A DNA stretch of 64,000 nt from Nocardia arthritidis (GTDB lineage: Bacteria > Actinomycetota > Actinomycetes > Mycobacteriales > Mycobacteriaceae): the NCBI RefSeq assembly GCF_011801145.1, contig NZ_CP046172.1, positions 124,001 through 188,000 of the forward strand, given 5' to 3'. Position numbers and translations under genes: made by a program. Numbering within the stretch: position 1 is the stretch's first letter; each line of letters begins with the position of its first letter. The notes beneath the pieces are model-generated. The model saw nothing but the letters and a program-made list of their open reading frames with translations. It had not been told where the DNA came from and made no database searches. Shown here piece by piece: positions 44,342 to 54,303 of this stretch.

Positions 44342-44962
44342 GCGCAGCGCCCGCATCAGCTGCTCCTCGGTGATCGGCGGCACCGGGACCGGATGGGCGG
44401 CCGCGGCGCGCAGGCCGTCCAGTATGAAGGCCAGGTTCCGTCGCCAGGCGTCCGGGGCGATCTCCGCGGTGAATTCGACGACCCGGGTGTGCGACCATGT
44501 GATGAAGGCGATGTCCTCCAGTGCCCAGTCGGCCCGCAGCGCACCGGATTCCTGTGCGCGCGTGATGATTCGGCGCATCAGCCCGTGCCCGTACTCCTGC
44601 GCCCTGGCGAATGCCGGGCTGGGTGCGGCGCGCAGAGACAGCTCGTTGAGCATGCGATCGGACGCGTGTAGTTCGCAGATCTTTTCCACGAGATAGACGA
44701 AAGCGTCCCAGGGGTCGTCGATTTCGAGCGCTTCCTCGGCGATGCGGGTGCCCGCCTCGATCCGGTCCTCGACGGCGGCCGCGATCAGGTCCTCGCGGGT
44801 AGGGAAGCGGTTGTAGAGGGTGCCGATGGCGACGCCCGCCCGGGCCGCTATCTGCTTGAGCGGCGCGTCCAGCCCGCGTTCGTCGAAGACGGCGCGGGCC
44901 GCCGCCACCAGCGCGTCGCGGTTGCGCCGGGCGTCGGTCCGTAGCGGCTTGTCCTCGGGCAC
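44336..44962 (-). CDS. TetR-family regulator
   Basis: 208 aa with a GTG start. LKQIAARAGVAIGTLYNRF is the HTH, followed by the usual helical C-terminal domain. It is divergent from an SDR-like gene and an inverted repeat (44997-45054) lies between the starts. It probably represses that gene and itself. Confidence 0.92.
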   Translation of the reverse strand: MPEDKPLRTDARRNRDALVAAARAVFDERGLDAPLKQIAARAGVAIGTLYNRFPTREDLIAAAVEDRIEAGTRIAEEALEIDDPWDAFVYLVEKICELHASDRMLNELSLRAAPSPAFARAQEYGHGLMRRIITRAQESGALRADWALEDIAFITWSHTRVVEFTAEIAPDAWRRNLAFILDGLRAAAAHPVPVPPITEEQLMRALRS

Positions 44963-44996
44963 TCGCCGATCCTACAAATCCGGGACTCGAATTATC

Positions 44997-45054
44997 TTGA
45001 GCAGAGGTTCAACTTAATGCTACCGTCGGTTAGCTAACTTGAACCTGCACTCAA
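44997..45054. promoter_or_regulatory. inverted repeat between tetR and the SDR-like gene
   Basis: TTGAGCAGAGGTTCAA (44997-45012) and TTGAACCTGCACTCAA (45039-45054) are mirror-related arms with three differences, separated by 26 bp. TTAATG steps follow both. They look like paired TetR half-sites in the divergent promoter. Confidence 0.7.
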
Positions 45055-45071
45055 CTTAATGGGGTAGTGGT

Positions 45072-45794
45072 ATGACCAAGACCATCGCCATCTTCGGATT
45101 CGGTCCCGGACTGGGCATGGGCACCGCGCGGCGCTTCGGCCGCGAGGGGTTCCGTATCGCCGTCATCGGACGTGATCCCGTCAAGGCGAAGGCGCACGTC
45201 GAAGACCTTGCGGCGGAAGGAATTACCGCGACCGCCTACACCGCGGACGTGATGGACGAGGCGCAGGTGTTCCGGGTGGTCGACGAAATCACCAGCGCCA
45301 CCGGGCCGATCGATGTCGCGATGCACGGCGCGGCGGCCGAGATGGCGGACCGGGTGGCCTCGACCCTGGCCGTTGAGCCCGCGGCACTGCGAATCCCGTT
45401 GACTATCAAGGTCTATTCGCCGATGTGGATGGTTCGCGCGCTGGCCCCGGCGATGATCGAACGCGGCGACGGGGCATTGCTGTTCTCCTCCGGCCATTCG
45501 ACCCGTCACGTACAGCCGTATCTGGGCAATTTCGGTATGGCGCTCGGCGCTCAGCACGCCTACGTCCAGCAGCTGGCGGCCGAACTCCGGGACAGCGGCG
45601 TCTACGTCGGGCTGCTGAGCATCGGCGCGCTGATCGGCGCCAGCAAGGCCGAACGGCTCGTCGAGGAACATCCGGAACTCATCCCGCCGGGCCTGGAGAT
45701 CGTCCGAATGACGAACGACGAGCTCGGCGAGCACTACTGGCGCATGTACACCGAGCGCGACCGGGTCGAGGTCGAAGTCGGATTCCCCAGCTGA
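45072..45794 (+). CDS. short-chain dehydrogenase-like protein with altered active site
   Basis: 240 aa. An N-terminal Rossmann fold has GFGPGLGMG in place of GxxxGxG, and a Ser-rich strand (LLFSSGHS) at residues ~137-143 fits the usual catalytic Ser position. The YxxxK tyrosine-lysine pair is missing: the aligned position reads FGMAL (F154 to L158), and the alternative Y150 is not followed by Lys. It may bind a nucleotide and ligand without typical SDR catalysis, or use other residues. It is controlled by the divergent TetR protein. Confidence 0.8.
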   Translation: MTKTIAIFGFGPGLGMGTARRFGREGFRIAVIGRDPVKAKAHVEDLAAEGITATAYTADVMDEAQVFRVVDEITSATGPIDVAMHGAAAEMADRVASTLAVEPAALRIPLTIKVYSPMWMVRALAPAMIERGDGALLFSSGHSTRHVQPYLGNFGMALGAQHAYVQQLAAELRDSGVYVGLLSIGALIGASKAERLVEEHPELIPPGLEIVRMTNDELGEHYWRMYTERDRVEVEVGFPS

Positions 45795-47168
<1,374 letters not shown>

Positions 47169-47249
47169 ATGAGCGACACTTGCGCAGCCTCGCTTATCGA
47201 AGCCGACCGGGTGCGGGTGTCCCGCAGAATCACGGAAAGCAACGCATGA
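47169..47249 (+). CDS. 26-codon ORF bridging glf and glfT2
   Basis: Starts (ATG) directly after the glf stop at 47168 and ends in a TGA whose first two bases are shared with the glfT2 start (ATGA, 47246-47249). The product would read MSDTCAASLIEADRVRVSRR before its end (26 aa). It contains no known motif. Overlapping starts and stops at both ends suggest it may couple translation of glf to glfT2, or it may simply be a chance ORF in a 77-bp gap. Conservation across Nocardia would decide. Confidence 0.4.
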   Translation: MSDTCAASLIEADRVRVSRRITESNA

Positions 47250-49177
47250 CCTCCCAATCGATCCTGGAAGAGATGACCACCGAGACCCGCGCCAAATCCC
47301 TGCTGCAGCGGATCATTCTGCCCAGACCGGGTGAGCCGCTGGACGTGCGCACCCTCTACCTGGAGGAATCGCCGACCAACGCCCGGCGCGCGCATGCGGC
47401 CACCCGCACCTCGCTGTCGATCGGCGCGGAGTCCGAGGTCTCGTTCTGCACCTACTTCAACGCGCTGCCCGCCAGCTACTGGCGGCGCTGGAGCATCCTG
47501 ACCTCGGTGGTGCTGCGGCTGGAACTGGCCGGGCACGGCCGGGTGGACATGTACCGTTCGAAGGCGGACGGGTCCCGAATTCATGTGCAGGGCAAGGAAT
47601 TCGCGGTCGATTCCGGGCAGGAATCGACAATCGTGGAATTCGAGACCGAGCTGAGCCCGTTCGAGGACGGCGGCTGGATCTGGTTCGACATCACCACCGA
47701 TACGGCGGTCACCCTGCTGTCGGGCGGCTGGTACGCGCCGGTCGAGGCGCCGGGCGATGGCACCATCGCATGCGGTATGCCCACCTTCAACCGCCCCACC
47801 GATCTGGTGAAAACCCTTGCGGCACTTGGCTCGGACCCGCTGGTGCTGGATAAGGTGACCGCGGTGATCGTCGCGGACCAGGGCAACCGCAAGGTGGTGG
47901 ACGAGCCCGGTTTCACCGAGGCCGCCGCGGTACTAGGCGACCGGCTGATCCTGCGCGATCAGCCCAACCTCGGCGGCTCCGGCGGTTACAGCCGGGTGAT
48001 GTACGAGGCGCTGAAAAATACTGCGGCGCAATACATCGTCTATATGGACGACGATATCGAGATCGAACCGGATTCGATCCTGCGCGCACTGGCCTTCGCC
48101 CGCTTCGCCAAATCGCCGATGCTGGTCGGCGGGCAGATGCTCAACCTGCAGGAGCGCTCGCACCTGCACAGCATGGGCGAGGTGGTGGACCGGGGCGTCT
48201 TCATGTGGACCTCGGCGCCCAATGTCGAATACGACCACGACTTTTCGAAGTACCCGCTCCGGGATCGGGATAATTCGAAGCTGCTGCACCGGCGCATCGA
48301 CGTCGACTTCAACGGCTGGTGGACCTGCGTCATCCCGCGGCAGGTGGCCGAGGAGATCGGCCAGCCGCTGCCGCTGTTCCTGAAGTGGGATGACGTCGAA
48401 TACGGTTTGCGCGCAAGGGATCACGGCTATCCGACGGTCACCCTGCCGGGTGCCGCGGTATGGCATATGGCCTGGAGCGACAAGGACGACGCGATCGACT
48501 GGCAGGCCTACTTCCACCTGCGCAATCGCCTGGTGGTCGCCTCGCTCCAACTGCCGGGCAACGGTCGCGGCATGGTCGTCAACACGATCAAGGCGACGCT
48601 GAAACATCTGCTCTGCCTGGAGTATTCGACCGTCGCCATCCAGAACCTGGCCATCCGCGACTTCCTCGCCGGGCCGGACCGGCTGTTCGAACTGCTGCCG
48701 AGCGCGCTCGGCGCGGTGCACGAACTGCGCAGGCAGTACCCGGATGCGGTGATACTGCCGTCCTCCACCGAATTGCCGCTGGCCAGCCACATCGGCGTCG
48801 GCGCCGTCGGCGAACCGGCCAACCCGCTGGCGAAGATCATCCGGCTCGGCAAGGGCGTGCTGCACAACTTCCGCCCCGCGCGGCCGGAACATCACGACAC
48901 CCCGCAGCTCAACGTGCCGACGCTGGACGCGCGCTGGTTCCTGCTCTCGCAGGTGGACGGCGTCACGGTGACCACCGCCGACGGGCGCGGCGTCGTCTAC
49001 CGCAAGCGCGATCCGCGCCAGGCGCTCGGCCTGTTCAAAGAGGCCATGCGGTTGCGTAAGGAACTGGCCGCCCGCTTCCCCGAAATGCAGGAGCGCTATC
49101 GTGCCGCTCATCCGCGGCTCACCAGCACTGCGGCCTGGGAACGCGCCTTCGGAATCGACCAGAACGGGAGCAAGTAG
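47246..49177 (+). CDS. glfT2: galactofuranosyltransferase GlfT2
   Basis: 643 aa. It polymerises galactan by alternating beta-1,5 and beta-1,6 Galf addition on the cytosolic face. DDD at residues 268-270 is the metal-binding GT-A motif. WDDVEYG gives D382/D383, the likely equivalent of the catalytic Asp pair at Mtb 371/372, and H407 in WHMAW is the equivalent of Mtb H396. The N-terminal beta-barrel and C-terminal helices are as in the Mtb protein, with small indels. Start was chosen at MTSQS by alignment with the Mtb N-terminal (RIILPRPGEP). Confidence 0.96.
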   Translation: MTSQSILEEMTTETRAKSLLQRIILPRPGEPLDVRTLYLEESPTNARRAHAATRTSLSIGAESEVSFCTYFNALPASYWRRWSILTSVVLRLELAGHGRVDMYRSKADGSRIHVQGKEFAVDSGQESTIVEFETELSPFEDGGWIWFDITTDTAVTLLSGGWYAPVEAPGDGTIACGMPTFNRPTDLVKTLAALGSDPLVLDKVTAVIVADQGNRKVVDEPGFTEAAAVLGDRLILRDQPNLGGSGGYSRVMYEALKNTAAQYIVYMDDDIEIEPDSILRALAFARFAKSPMLVGGQMLNLQERSHLHSMGEVVDRGVFMWTSAPNVEYDHDFSKYPLRDRDNSKLLHRRIDVDFNGWWTCVIPRQVAEEIGQPLPLFLKWDDVEYGLRARDHGYPTVTLPGAAVWHMAWSDKDDAIDWQAYFHLRNRLVVASLQLPGNGRGMVVNTIKATLKHLLCLEYSTVAIQNLAIRDFLAGPDRLFELLPSALGAVHELRRQYPDAVILPSSTELPLASHIGVGAVGEPANPLAKIIRLGKGVLHNFRPARPEHHDTPQLNVPTLDARWFLLSQVDGVTVTTADGRGVVYRKRDPRQALGLFKEAMRLRKELAARFPEMQERYRAAHPRLTSTAAWERAFGIDQNGSK

Positions 49178-49776
49178 TGAACGCGGTCAATCCGAGCGTG
49201 CGGGATTTGAGCGAAGACCGTTCGGATACAACGGATTCCGGTACGCGCCCGCCGGAGGTGGCGGTCATCAACGCGGTGCAGGCCACGATCGGCGCCAAGC
49301 CCGCGGTGGTCTCGGCCGCGCGCGGCATGTCGCATTTCGGTGAACATGCGCTCGGCTGGGTCGGCATCGCGGCGGCGGGCTGGCTGGTCGACAAGCCGCG
49401 GCGCAGGCAGTGGGCCGGTGTCGCGGTCGGCGCCGTCGGCGCGCACGCGGCATCGATCGTCATCAAGCGGATCGTCCGCCGCCCGCGCCCGAACGATCCC
49501 TCGGTGCAGGTCAACGTGTCGACGCCGAGCAAGCTCAGCTTCCCGTCCTCGCACGCGACCTCGACAACGGCGGCTGCGGTGCTGCTCGGGCGGCTCACCG
49601 GGCTACCCTTGCCTGCGGTGCTCGTTCCGCCCATGCTGCTTTCGCGCGTGGTGCTCGGCGTGCACTACCCCTCCGACGTGCTCGCCGGGTCCGCGCTCGG
49701 CGCCGCGTCGGCCGCTGTCGTGCTAGCCGCCGAAAAGAGATTCGATAGTGACCGCACAGGAAAGAGCCGGGGTTGA
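49177..49776 (+). CDS. PAP2-family phosphatase
   Basis: 199 aa with a GTG start that overlaps the glfT2 stop (TAGTG, sharing one base). Three PAP2 motifs appear in order: KRIVRRPRP, PSSHAT and RVVLGVHYPSD. The central part is hydrophobic with five or six membrane helices. By location it corresponds to Rv3807c, proposed to dephosphorylate decaprenylphosphoryl-5-phosphoribose in arabinan-donor synthesis. That function is inferred from synteny. Confidence 0.9.
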   Translation: MNAVNPSVRDLSEDRSDTTDSGTRPPEVAVINAVQATIGAKPAVVSAARGMSHFGEHALGWVGIAAAGWLVDKPRRRQWAGVAVGAVGAHAASIVIKRIVRRPRPNDPSVQVNVSTPSKLSFPSSHATSTTAAAVLLGRLTGLPLPAVLVPPMLLSRVVLGVHYPSDVLAGSALGAASAAVVLAAEKRFDSDRTGKSRG

Positions 49777-49777
49777 G

Positions 49778-50710
49778 ATGAGTGAAGAGCCGACCGGCGC
49801 CGACCTAGACGAGGCCGTTGTCAAGGGCCCGCCGAAGACGTTGGCGGGCGGGCTGATCAAGGCCGTCCGTCCCCGGCAGTGGGTCAAGAACGTCCTGGTG
49901 TTGGCCGCTCCGATGGCGGCGGGCCAGAAGGTGCTCACCGACGGCCACGTGCTGTTCCACATCGGCATCGCTTTCGTGGTGTTCTGCGTGGCCGCCTCGG
50001 GCATCTACCTCGTCAACGACGCCCTCGACGTCGAGGCGGACCGGGCGCATCCCACCAAGCGCTACCGGCCGATCGCGGCTGGCGTCGTACCGGTGAACCT
50101 GGCATACACGCTGGCCATCGCGCTGTTCGCGGTATCGATCGCCGGATCGTTCGTCGCGGACTGGCGGCTGGCCGTCGTGATGGTCATCTATATCGCCATC
50201 CAGCTGGCCTACTGCTTCGGGCTCAAGCACCAGGCGGTGCTCGACATCTGCATCGTGTCGTCCGGCTTCCTGCTGCGCGCCGTCGCCGGTGGCGCGGCCG
50301 CGAATATCCCACTGTCCCAGTGGTTCCTGCTGATCATGGCGTTCGGTTCGCTGTTCATGGCCGCGGGCAAGCGCTACGCCGAACTGCAGATCGCGCTGGC
50401 CACCGGCGCCAAGATCCGCAAATCGCTGGAGTACTACACGCCGACCTACCTGCGGTTCATCTGGACCCTCGCGGCGACCGCCGTAGTGGTGTTCTACGGT
50501 CTGTGGGCGTTCCAGCAGGGCAATCAAAAGGACACCGAGTGGTTCGCCATCTCGATGATTCCGTTTACTATCGCAGTCCTGCGTTACGCGGTCGACGTCG
50601 ACGGTGGCGAGGCCGGTGAACCCGAAGAGATCGCGCTGGGGGACCGTGTCCTCCAGTTCCTCGCAATCGCTTGGATTGGAGCGGTAGGTGTCGCTGTCTA
50701 TCTCACCTGA
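49778..50710 (+). CDS. ubiA: decaprenyl-phosphate phosphoribosyltransferase (UbiA)
   Basis: 310 aa from the ATG at 49778, one base after the PAP2 stop (TGA G ATG). An in-frame GTG at 49748 would add 10 residues inside the PAP2 gene; MSEE fits the Mtb start better. RPRQWVKN and NDALDVEADR (NDxxDxxxD) are the UbiA prenyl-binding and Mg sites, with nine or so membrane helices. It makes decaprenylphosphoryl-5-phosphoribose, the precursor of the arabinofuranose donor. Confidence 0.95.
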   Translation: MSEEPTGADLDEAVVKGPPKTLAGGLIKAVRPRQWVKNVLVLAAPMAAGQKVLTDGHVLFHIGIAFVVFCVAASGIYLVNDALDVEADRAHPTKRYRPIAAGVVPVNLAYTLAIALFAVSIAGSFVADWRLAVVMVIYIAIQLAYCFGLKHQAVLDICIVSSGFLLRAVAGGAAANIPLSQWFLLIMAFGSLFMAAGKRYAELQIALATGAKIRKSLEYYTPTYLRFIWTLAATAVVVFYGLWAFQQGNQKDTEWFAISMIPFTIAVLRYAVDVDGGEAGEPEEIALGDRVLQFLAIAWIGAVGVAVYLT

Positions 50711-52640
50711 CGAGATGTTGGTGGCGGGAGTGGAGCAGGGCGAATACGAATCCGAGCAGCCGGCCGCAGCGCCGGCTCGTTCGGCGCGCGCCGCCTTCCT
50801 ATCCCGCACCACATTCGTCGGTGGGATAACGCTCACCGTTGTGCTCTTCGCGGTCGGTGCGTGGAATCGGCGGTGGATCGCCGACGACGGGCTGATCGTG
50901 CTGCGCACCGTGCGAAACCTCATGGCGGGCAACGGTCCCGTCTTCAACGAGGGCGAGCGCGTGGAAACCAACACCAGCGCGGCCTGGACCTATGTGGTCT
51001 GGTTCTTCACCTGGATCACCCAGGCGCGGGCCGAGTACGTGGTGCTCGGCGTGACGCTGGCGGTTTCGCTGGCCGCGATCGTCTTCGCCATGCTCGGCAC
51101 CGCCCGGCTCTGGGGCGGTGCCACCTCGGCGTTCATGCTGCCCGCGGGCGTGCTGGTCTATATCGCGCTGCCGCCCGCCCGCGACTACGCCACCTCCGGG
51201 CTGGAGAGCGGCCTGGTCATCTTCTGGATCGCGGTGCTGTGGCTGCTGCTGATCCGCTGGGCGCAGGCCGATCGAGTGCGCCTGCCCGGACTGCTCGGGC
51301 TGGTGTTCTGGGCCGGGCTGGCCCCACTGGTCCGCCCGGAGATGACGCTGTTCGCCGCGCCCGCCCTGCTGATGATCTTCTGCGCGCCCGTCCCGCAGAC
51401 CCGGTTCCGGCCGATCGTGGTGCGCGGCTTCATCATCGCCGCCGCCGGGCTGCTGCCGCTCGGCTATCAGATCTGGCGGATGGGCTACTACGGCCTGCCC
51501 TATCCGAACACCGCGGTCGCCAAGGACGCGGCGGGCAGCAAATGGGGCCAGGGCTTCAAATATCTGTGGGATCTGGTGGGTCCCTACTACCTCTGGGTGC
51601 CGCTGCTGGTGCTGTTGATCGTCGGCGTGCTCATGGTCCGCTCGGCCCTCGCGGGCAAGCGGCGGGAGCGGCGGGAATGGACCGTGCGCCGGGTGCGCGA
51701 ATGGTTCCGTTCGCCGAGCGCGGTGGTGACGCTGGTGCTCGGCAGCGCGCTCATCCTCACCGTTTACGCGCTGCGCGTCGGCGGCGACTTCATGCACGGC
51801 CGCATGCTGCTGGCCCAGCTGTTCCTGTTCCTGCTGCCGGTCGCCGTCGTGCCGGTCCGGGTGCCCGATTTCCGCGAGCGGCGGCTGTCGGCGGGCGACT
51901 GGTCGTTCGCGCTGGTGCTGTTCGCGCTGATCGGCACCGCGGGGTGGGCGCTTTTCGCGGCCAACACCACCGCTATCAAAGCGGGCACCAAGATCACCTC
52001 GACCGGCATCGTCGACGAGCGCATCTACTACGTGCTCAACACCGGCCACGATCACCCCATCCTGGCCGAGGACTACCTGGACTACCCGCGCATGCGTGCG
52101 ATGGTCAACGTCATCCGTGATACGCCGAACGGCGGCCTGCTGCTGGCCTCGCCGTCCTTCATGGACTGGTACACCGCCCCGCCGCCGCTGCCGATCCCGC
52201 AGGACGGCGACGAGCATACGGTCTTCTTCCTGAACCTCGGCATGACCAGCATGAACGTCCCGCTGAACGTGCGCGTCATCGATCAGATGGGCCTGGCCTA
52301 CCCGTTGGCCGCGCACAGCGACCGGCTCACCGACGGGCGCATCGGGCACGACAAGAACCTCTACCCGGACTGGGTCGTCGTCGACACCGGCATGGTCGAC
52401 CGGCACCCGTGGATGCCCTGGTACCTGGACGAGAAGTGGGTGACTCAGGCCCGGGTGGCCATGTCCTGCCCGGACACCCAGGCGCTGCTGCTCTCCTCGC
52501 GCGGCCCACTGACCTTCGAACGCTTCCGGCACAACCTCAAGAACGCGCTGCGCTTCGCCGAGTACCGCATCGATCGCGTACCGAAGTATGAGATCCAGCG
52601 TTGCGACTTGGTGGATCCCTATCCGGCACCGCACCATTGA
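50688..52640 (+). CDS. aftB: terminal arabinofuranosyltransferase AftB
   Basis: 650 aa with a GTG start at 50688, 23 bp inside ubiA (GGAG precedes). A GT-C fold with about ten membrane helices ends in an extracellular domain (residues ~440-650). DDG at residues 66-68, just after the first helix, is the loop motif with the likely catalytic Asp. AftB adds the terminal beta-1,2 arabinofuranose residues on arabinan, where mycolic acids are later attached. It closes the glf operon. Confidence 0.93.
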   Translation: MSLSISPDEMLVAGVEQGEYESEQPAAAPARSARAAFLSRTTFVGGITLTVVLFAVGAWNRRWIADDGLIVLRTVRNLMAGNGPVFNEGERVETNTSAAWTYVVWFFTWITQARAEYVVLGVTLAVSLAAIVFAMLGTARLWGGATSAFMLPAGVLVYIALPPARDYATSGLESGLVIFWIAVLWLLLIRWAQADRVRLPGLLGLVFWAGLAPLVRPEMTLFAAPALLMIFCAPVPQTRFRPIVVRGFIIAAAGLLPLGYQIWRMGYYGLPYPNTAVAKDAAGSKWGQGFKYLWDLVGPYYLWVPLLVLLIVGVLMVRSALAGKRRERREWTVRRVREWFRSPSAVVTLVLGSALILTVYALRVGGDFMHGRMLLAQLFLFLLPVAVVPVRVPDFRERRLSAGDWSFALVLFALIGTAGWALFAANTTAIKAGTKITSTGIVDERIYYVLNTGHDHPILAEDYLDYPRMRAMVNVIRDTPNGGLLLASPSFMDWYTAPPPLPIPQDGDEHTVFFLNLGMTSMNVPLNVRVIDQMGLAYPLAAHSDRLTDGRIGHDKNLYPDWVVVDTGMVDRHPWMPWYLDEKWVTQARVAMSCPDTQALLLSSRGPLTFERFRHNLKNALRFAEYRIDRVPKYEIQRCDLVDPYPAPHH

Positions 52641-52934
52641 GTCCGGCTGCACGCGTGGTTACTTCGACTGCAATGCGGCCGTCGTGCCGGAAACGTCCGG
52701 CATGGTAGGAGCGATAGGCCTACTGGGCACGCCCCTTGCGGGTGTGCCCACCGTTTGCACTGTTGATTACCCACAAGGTGGCGTTCGCCGCTTTATATCG
52801 GTTTGATAACGCTGAGATTACCGGGGTGCGCTACGCTGCCCCTGATACGCCCGCCGTCGGCCACATTGCGGTATGCCGTCGGCGGTCAACGTAAACGCGG
52901 CCCCGCGGCCGCACGAATGAAAGGCCGAAACCTG
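52641..52934. other. intergenic region between aftB and the first mycolyltransferase gene
   Basis: No gene. Two stem-loops are visible: TGCCGGA/TCCGGCA (52685-52702) and GGGCACGCCC/GGGTGTGCCC (52725-52749), the latter with one G-T pair. They may end the glf-aftB transcript. The promoter of the mycolyltransferase cluster probably follows, around 52750-52900. Confidence 0.6.
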
Positions 52935-54005
52935 ATGCGAGGCGTGTTCGGGCGTCTGAGGACTCGAAGAGCCGGTTCCTGGCTCAAGCGGTCGGCGCTG
53001 GTGTCGCTGGCCATCGTGCTACCGCTCGGCGCTTCGCTGACCGCGCCCGCCGTTACGGCGTCGGCGGCGTTCAACCCGGCGGGAATGGACTTCTGGGTCG
53101 ATTCGAGCATGGGGCCGATCAAGTCGCGGATCTTCCGCGCCGCCGACGGCAACACCAGCCGCGTCGTCTACGCGCTCGACGGTATGCGGGCGCGCGGCGA
53201 TCTGAACGGCTGGGAAATCGAAACCAACGTCGCCGACGCGCTCGCCAAGGCGAATATCAACGTGGTGATGCCGGTCGGCGGGCCGTCCAGCTTCTACGCG
53301 GACTGGAACGCGCCCAGCAATTTCTTCGGCATCAACACCGGTTCGGCGGGCTCATCGGGCTCGGCGTCCGGCTCGTCGATGACCGGATCCAGCAACTTCC
53401 AGGAGGTGCTCGGTAAGACCAGCACCTACAGGTGGGAGACCTTCCTTACCTCCGAACTGCGCAACGCGCTGCGCGACCGGCTCGGCTTCAGCCCGAACCG
53501 CAACGGTGTGTTCGGCCTGTCCATGGGCGGTAGCGCCGCGCTCACGCTGGCCGCCTACCACCCGGACCAGTTCAGCTTCGCCGGATCCTTCTCCGGCTAC
53601 CTGAACATCTCCGCGCCCGGTATGCGCGAGGCGATGCGCGTCGCCATGATCAGCGCCGGTGGCTACAACATCGACGCGATGGCGCCGCCGTGGGGTCCGC
53701 AGTGGCTGCGGATGGACCCGTTCGTCTTCGCCCCGCGTCTGAAGGCCAACAACACCCGGCTGTGGGTGGCCGCGGGCAGCGGTATCCCGAGCGCGGGCGA
53801 TGTGTCCTCCCCGATGGACGTTATCCAGGGCACGCCGCTGGAGGCGCTCGCGCTGGCCAACACCCGGGCCTTCCAGGTCCGGATGATCACGCTCGGCGCC
53901 GACAATGTCACCTACGACTTCCCGGCCGTCGGCGTGCACAACTGGCGCAACTGGGAGGACGAGGTCTACCGGATGATTCCGGACATGTCCGCCAATATCG
54001 GCTGA
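52935..54005 (+). CDS. mycolyltransferase (antigen 85 family), first of five
   Basis: 356 aa from the ATG at 52935 (AAAGG ten bases before); an ATG at 52917 is also in frame. A signal peptide ends near SAAFNPA. The alpha/beta hydrolase has S196 in GLSMGG, a Glu in PLEAL and a His in VHNWRNW as the triad. It transfers mycolate between trehalose monomycolate molecules or to arabinogalactan outside the membrane. A Gly/Ser-rich insertion follows WNAPSNFFGI. Terminator after the stop. Confidence 0.93.
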   Translation: MRGVFGRLRTRRAGSWLKRSALVSLAIVLPLGASLTAPAVTASAAFNPAGMDFWVDSSMGPIKSRIFRAADGNTSRVVYALDGMRARGDLNGWEIETNVADALAKANINVVMPVGGPSSFYADWNAPSNFFGINTGSAGSSGSASGSSMTGSSNFQEVLGKTSTYRWETFLTSELRNALRDRLGFSPNRNGVFGLSMGGSAALTLAAYHPDQFSFAGSFSGYLNISAPGMREAMRVAMISAGGYNIDAMAPPWGPQWLRMDPFVFAPRLKANNTRLWVAAGSGIPSAGDVSSPMDVIQGTPLEALALANTRAFQVRMITLGADNVTYDFPAVGVHNWRNWEDEVYRMIPDMSANIG

Positions 54006-54017
54006 GTTCCCACCCGC

Positions 54018-54048
54018 GAAAAAGCCGCCCGATTTGGGCGGCTTTTTC
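54018..54048. terminator. intrinsic terminator after mycolyltransferase 1
   Basis: GAAAAAGCCGCCC (54018-54030) and GGGCGGCTTTTTC (54036-54048) form a perfect 13-bp stem followed by T-rich sequence. It can work in both directions. Confidence 0.95.
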
Positions 54049-54285
54049 CGTTTTCGGCCACTGTGAATATCGCGAATCGGCTACCGCCTCGGCAACGAAT
54101 CCGCGTCGAGCGCCGGGTTCAGTTGTGGCATGAATCACTTTCCAGCAACATGTAAGCATTCTCCGTCGATTGATACTTGGAGAACATGCATACAGGTCGG
54201 AATGCCCTGGAAATCATGGGCTGTGACTGATGGTGCGCGATGAGGTGGTAGGTCGGCTAGCTCGATATTTGCTGACCGCCGCTCG

Positions 54286-54303
54286 AATGAAAGGTCGAGT
54301 CGA
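54286..54303 (+). promoter_or_regulatory. leader element with RBS before mycolyltransferase 2 (shared with copies 1 and 3)
   Basis: GAATGAAAGGTCGAGTCG leads into the start codon. Copy 3 (about 55650-55663) has GAAAGGTCGAGTCG before its ATG, and copy 1 has GAATGAAAGGCCGAAACC before its ATG. GAAAGG is the likely ribosome-binding site and the extension suggests that duplication included the leader. The rest of 54049-54285 holds nothing recognised. Confidence 0.65.

Noticed and set aside
49748..49777. Earlier GTG start for ubiA inside the PAP2 gene
   Set aside because: The MSEE start at 49778 agrees better with the Mtb protein start and follows the PAP2 stop by one base.
50799..52652. 617-aa open frame antisense to aftB
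   Set aside because: Composition (His, Arg, Gln, Gly) is that of an antisense shadow; aftB is clearly the gene.
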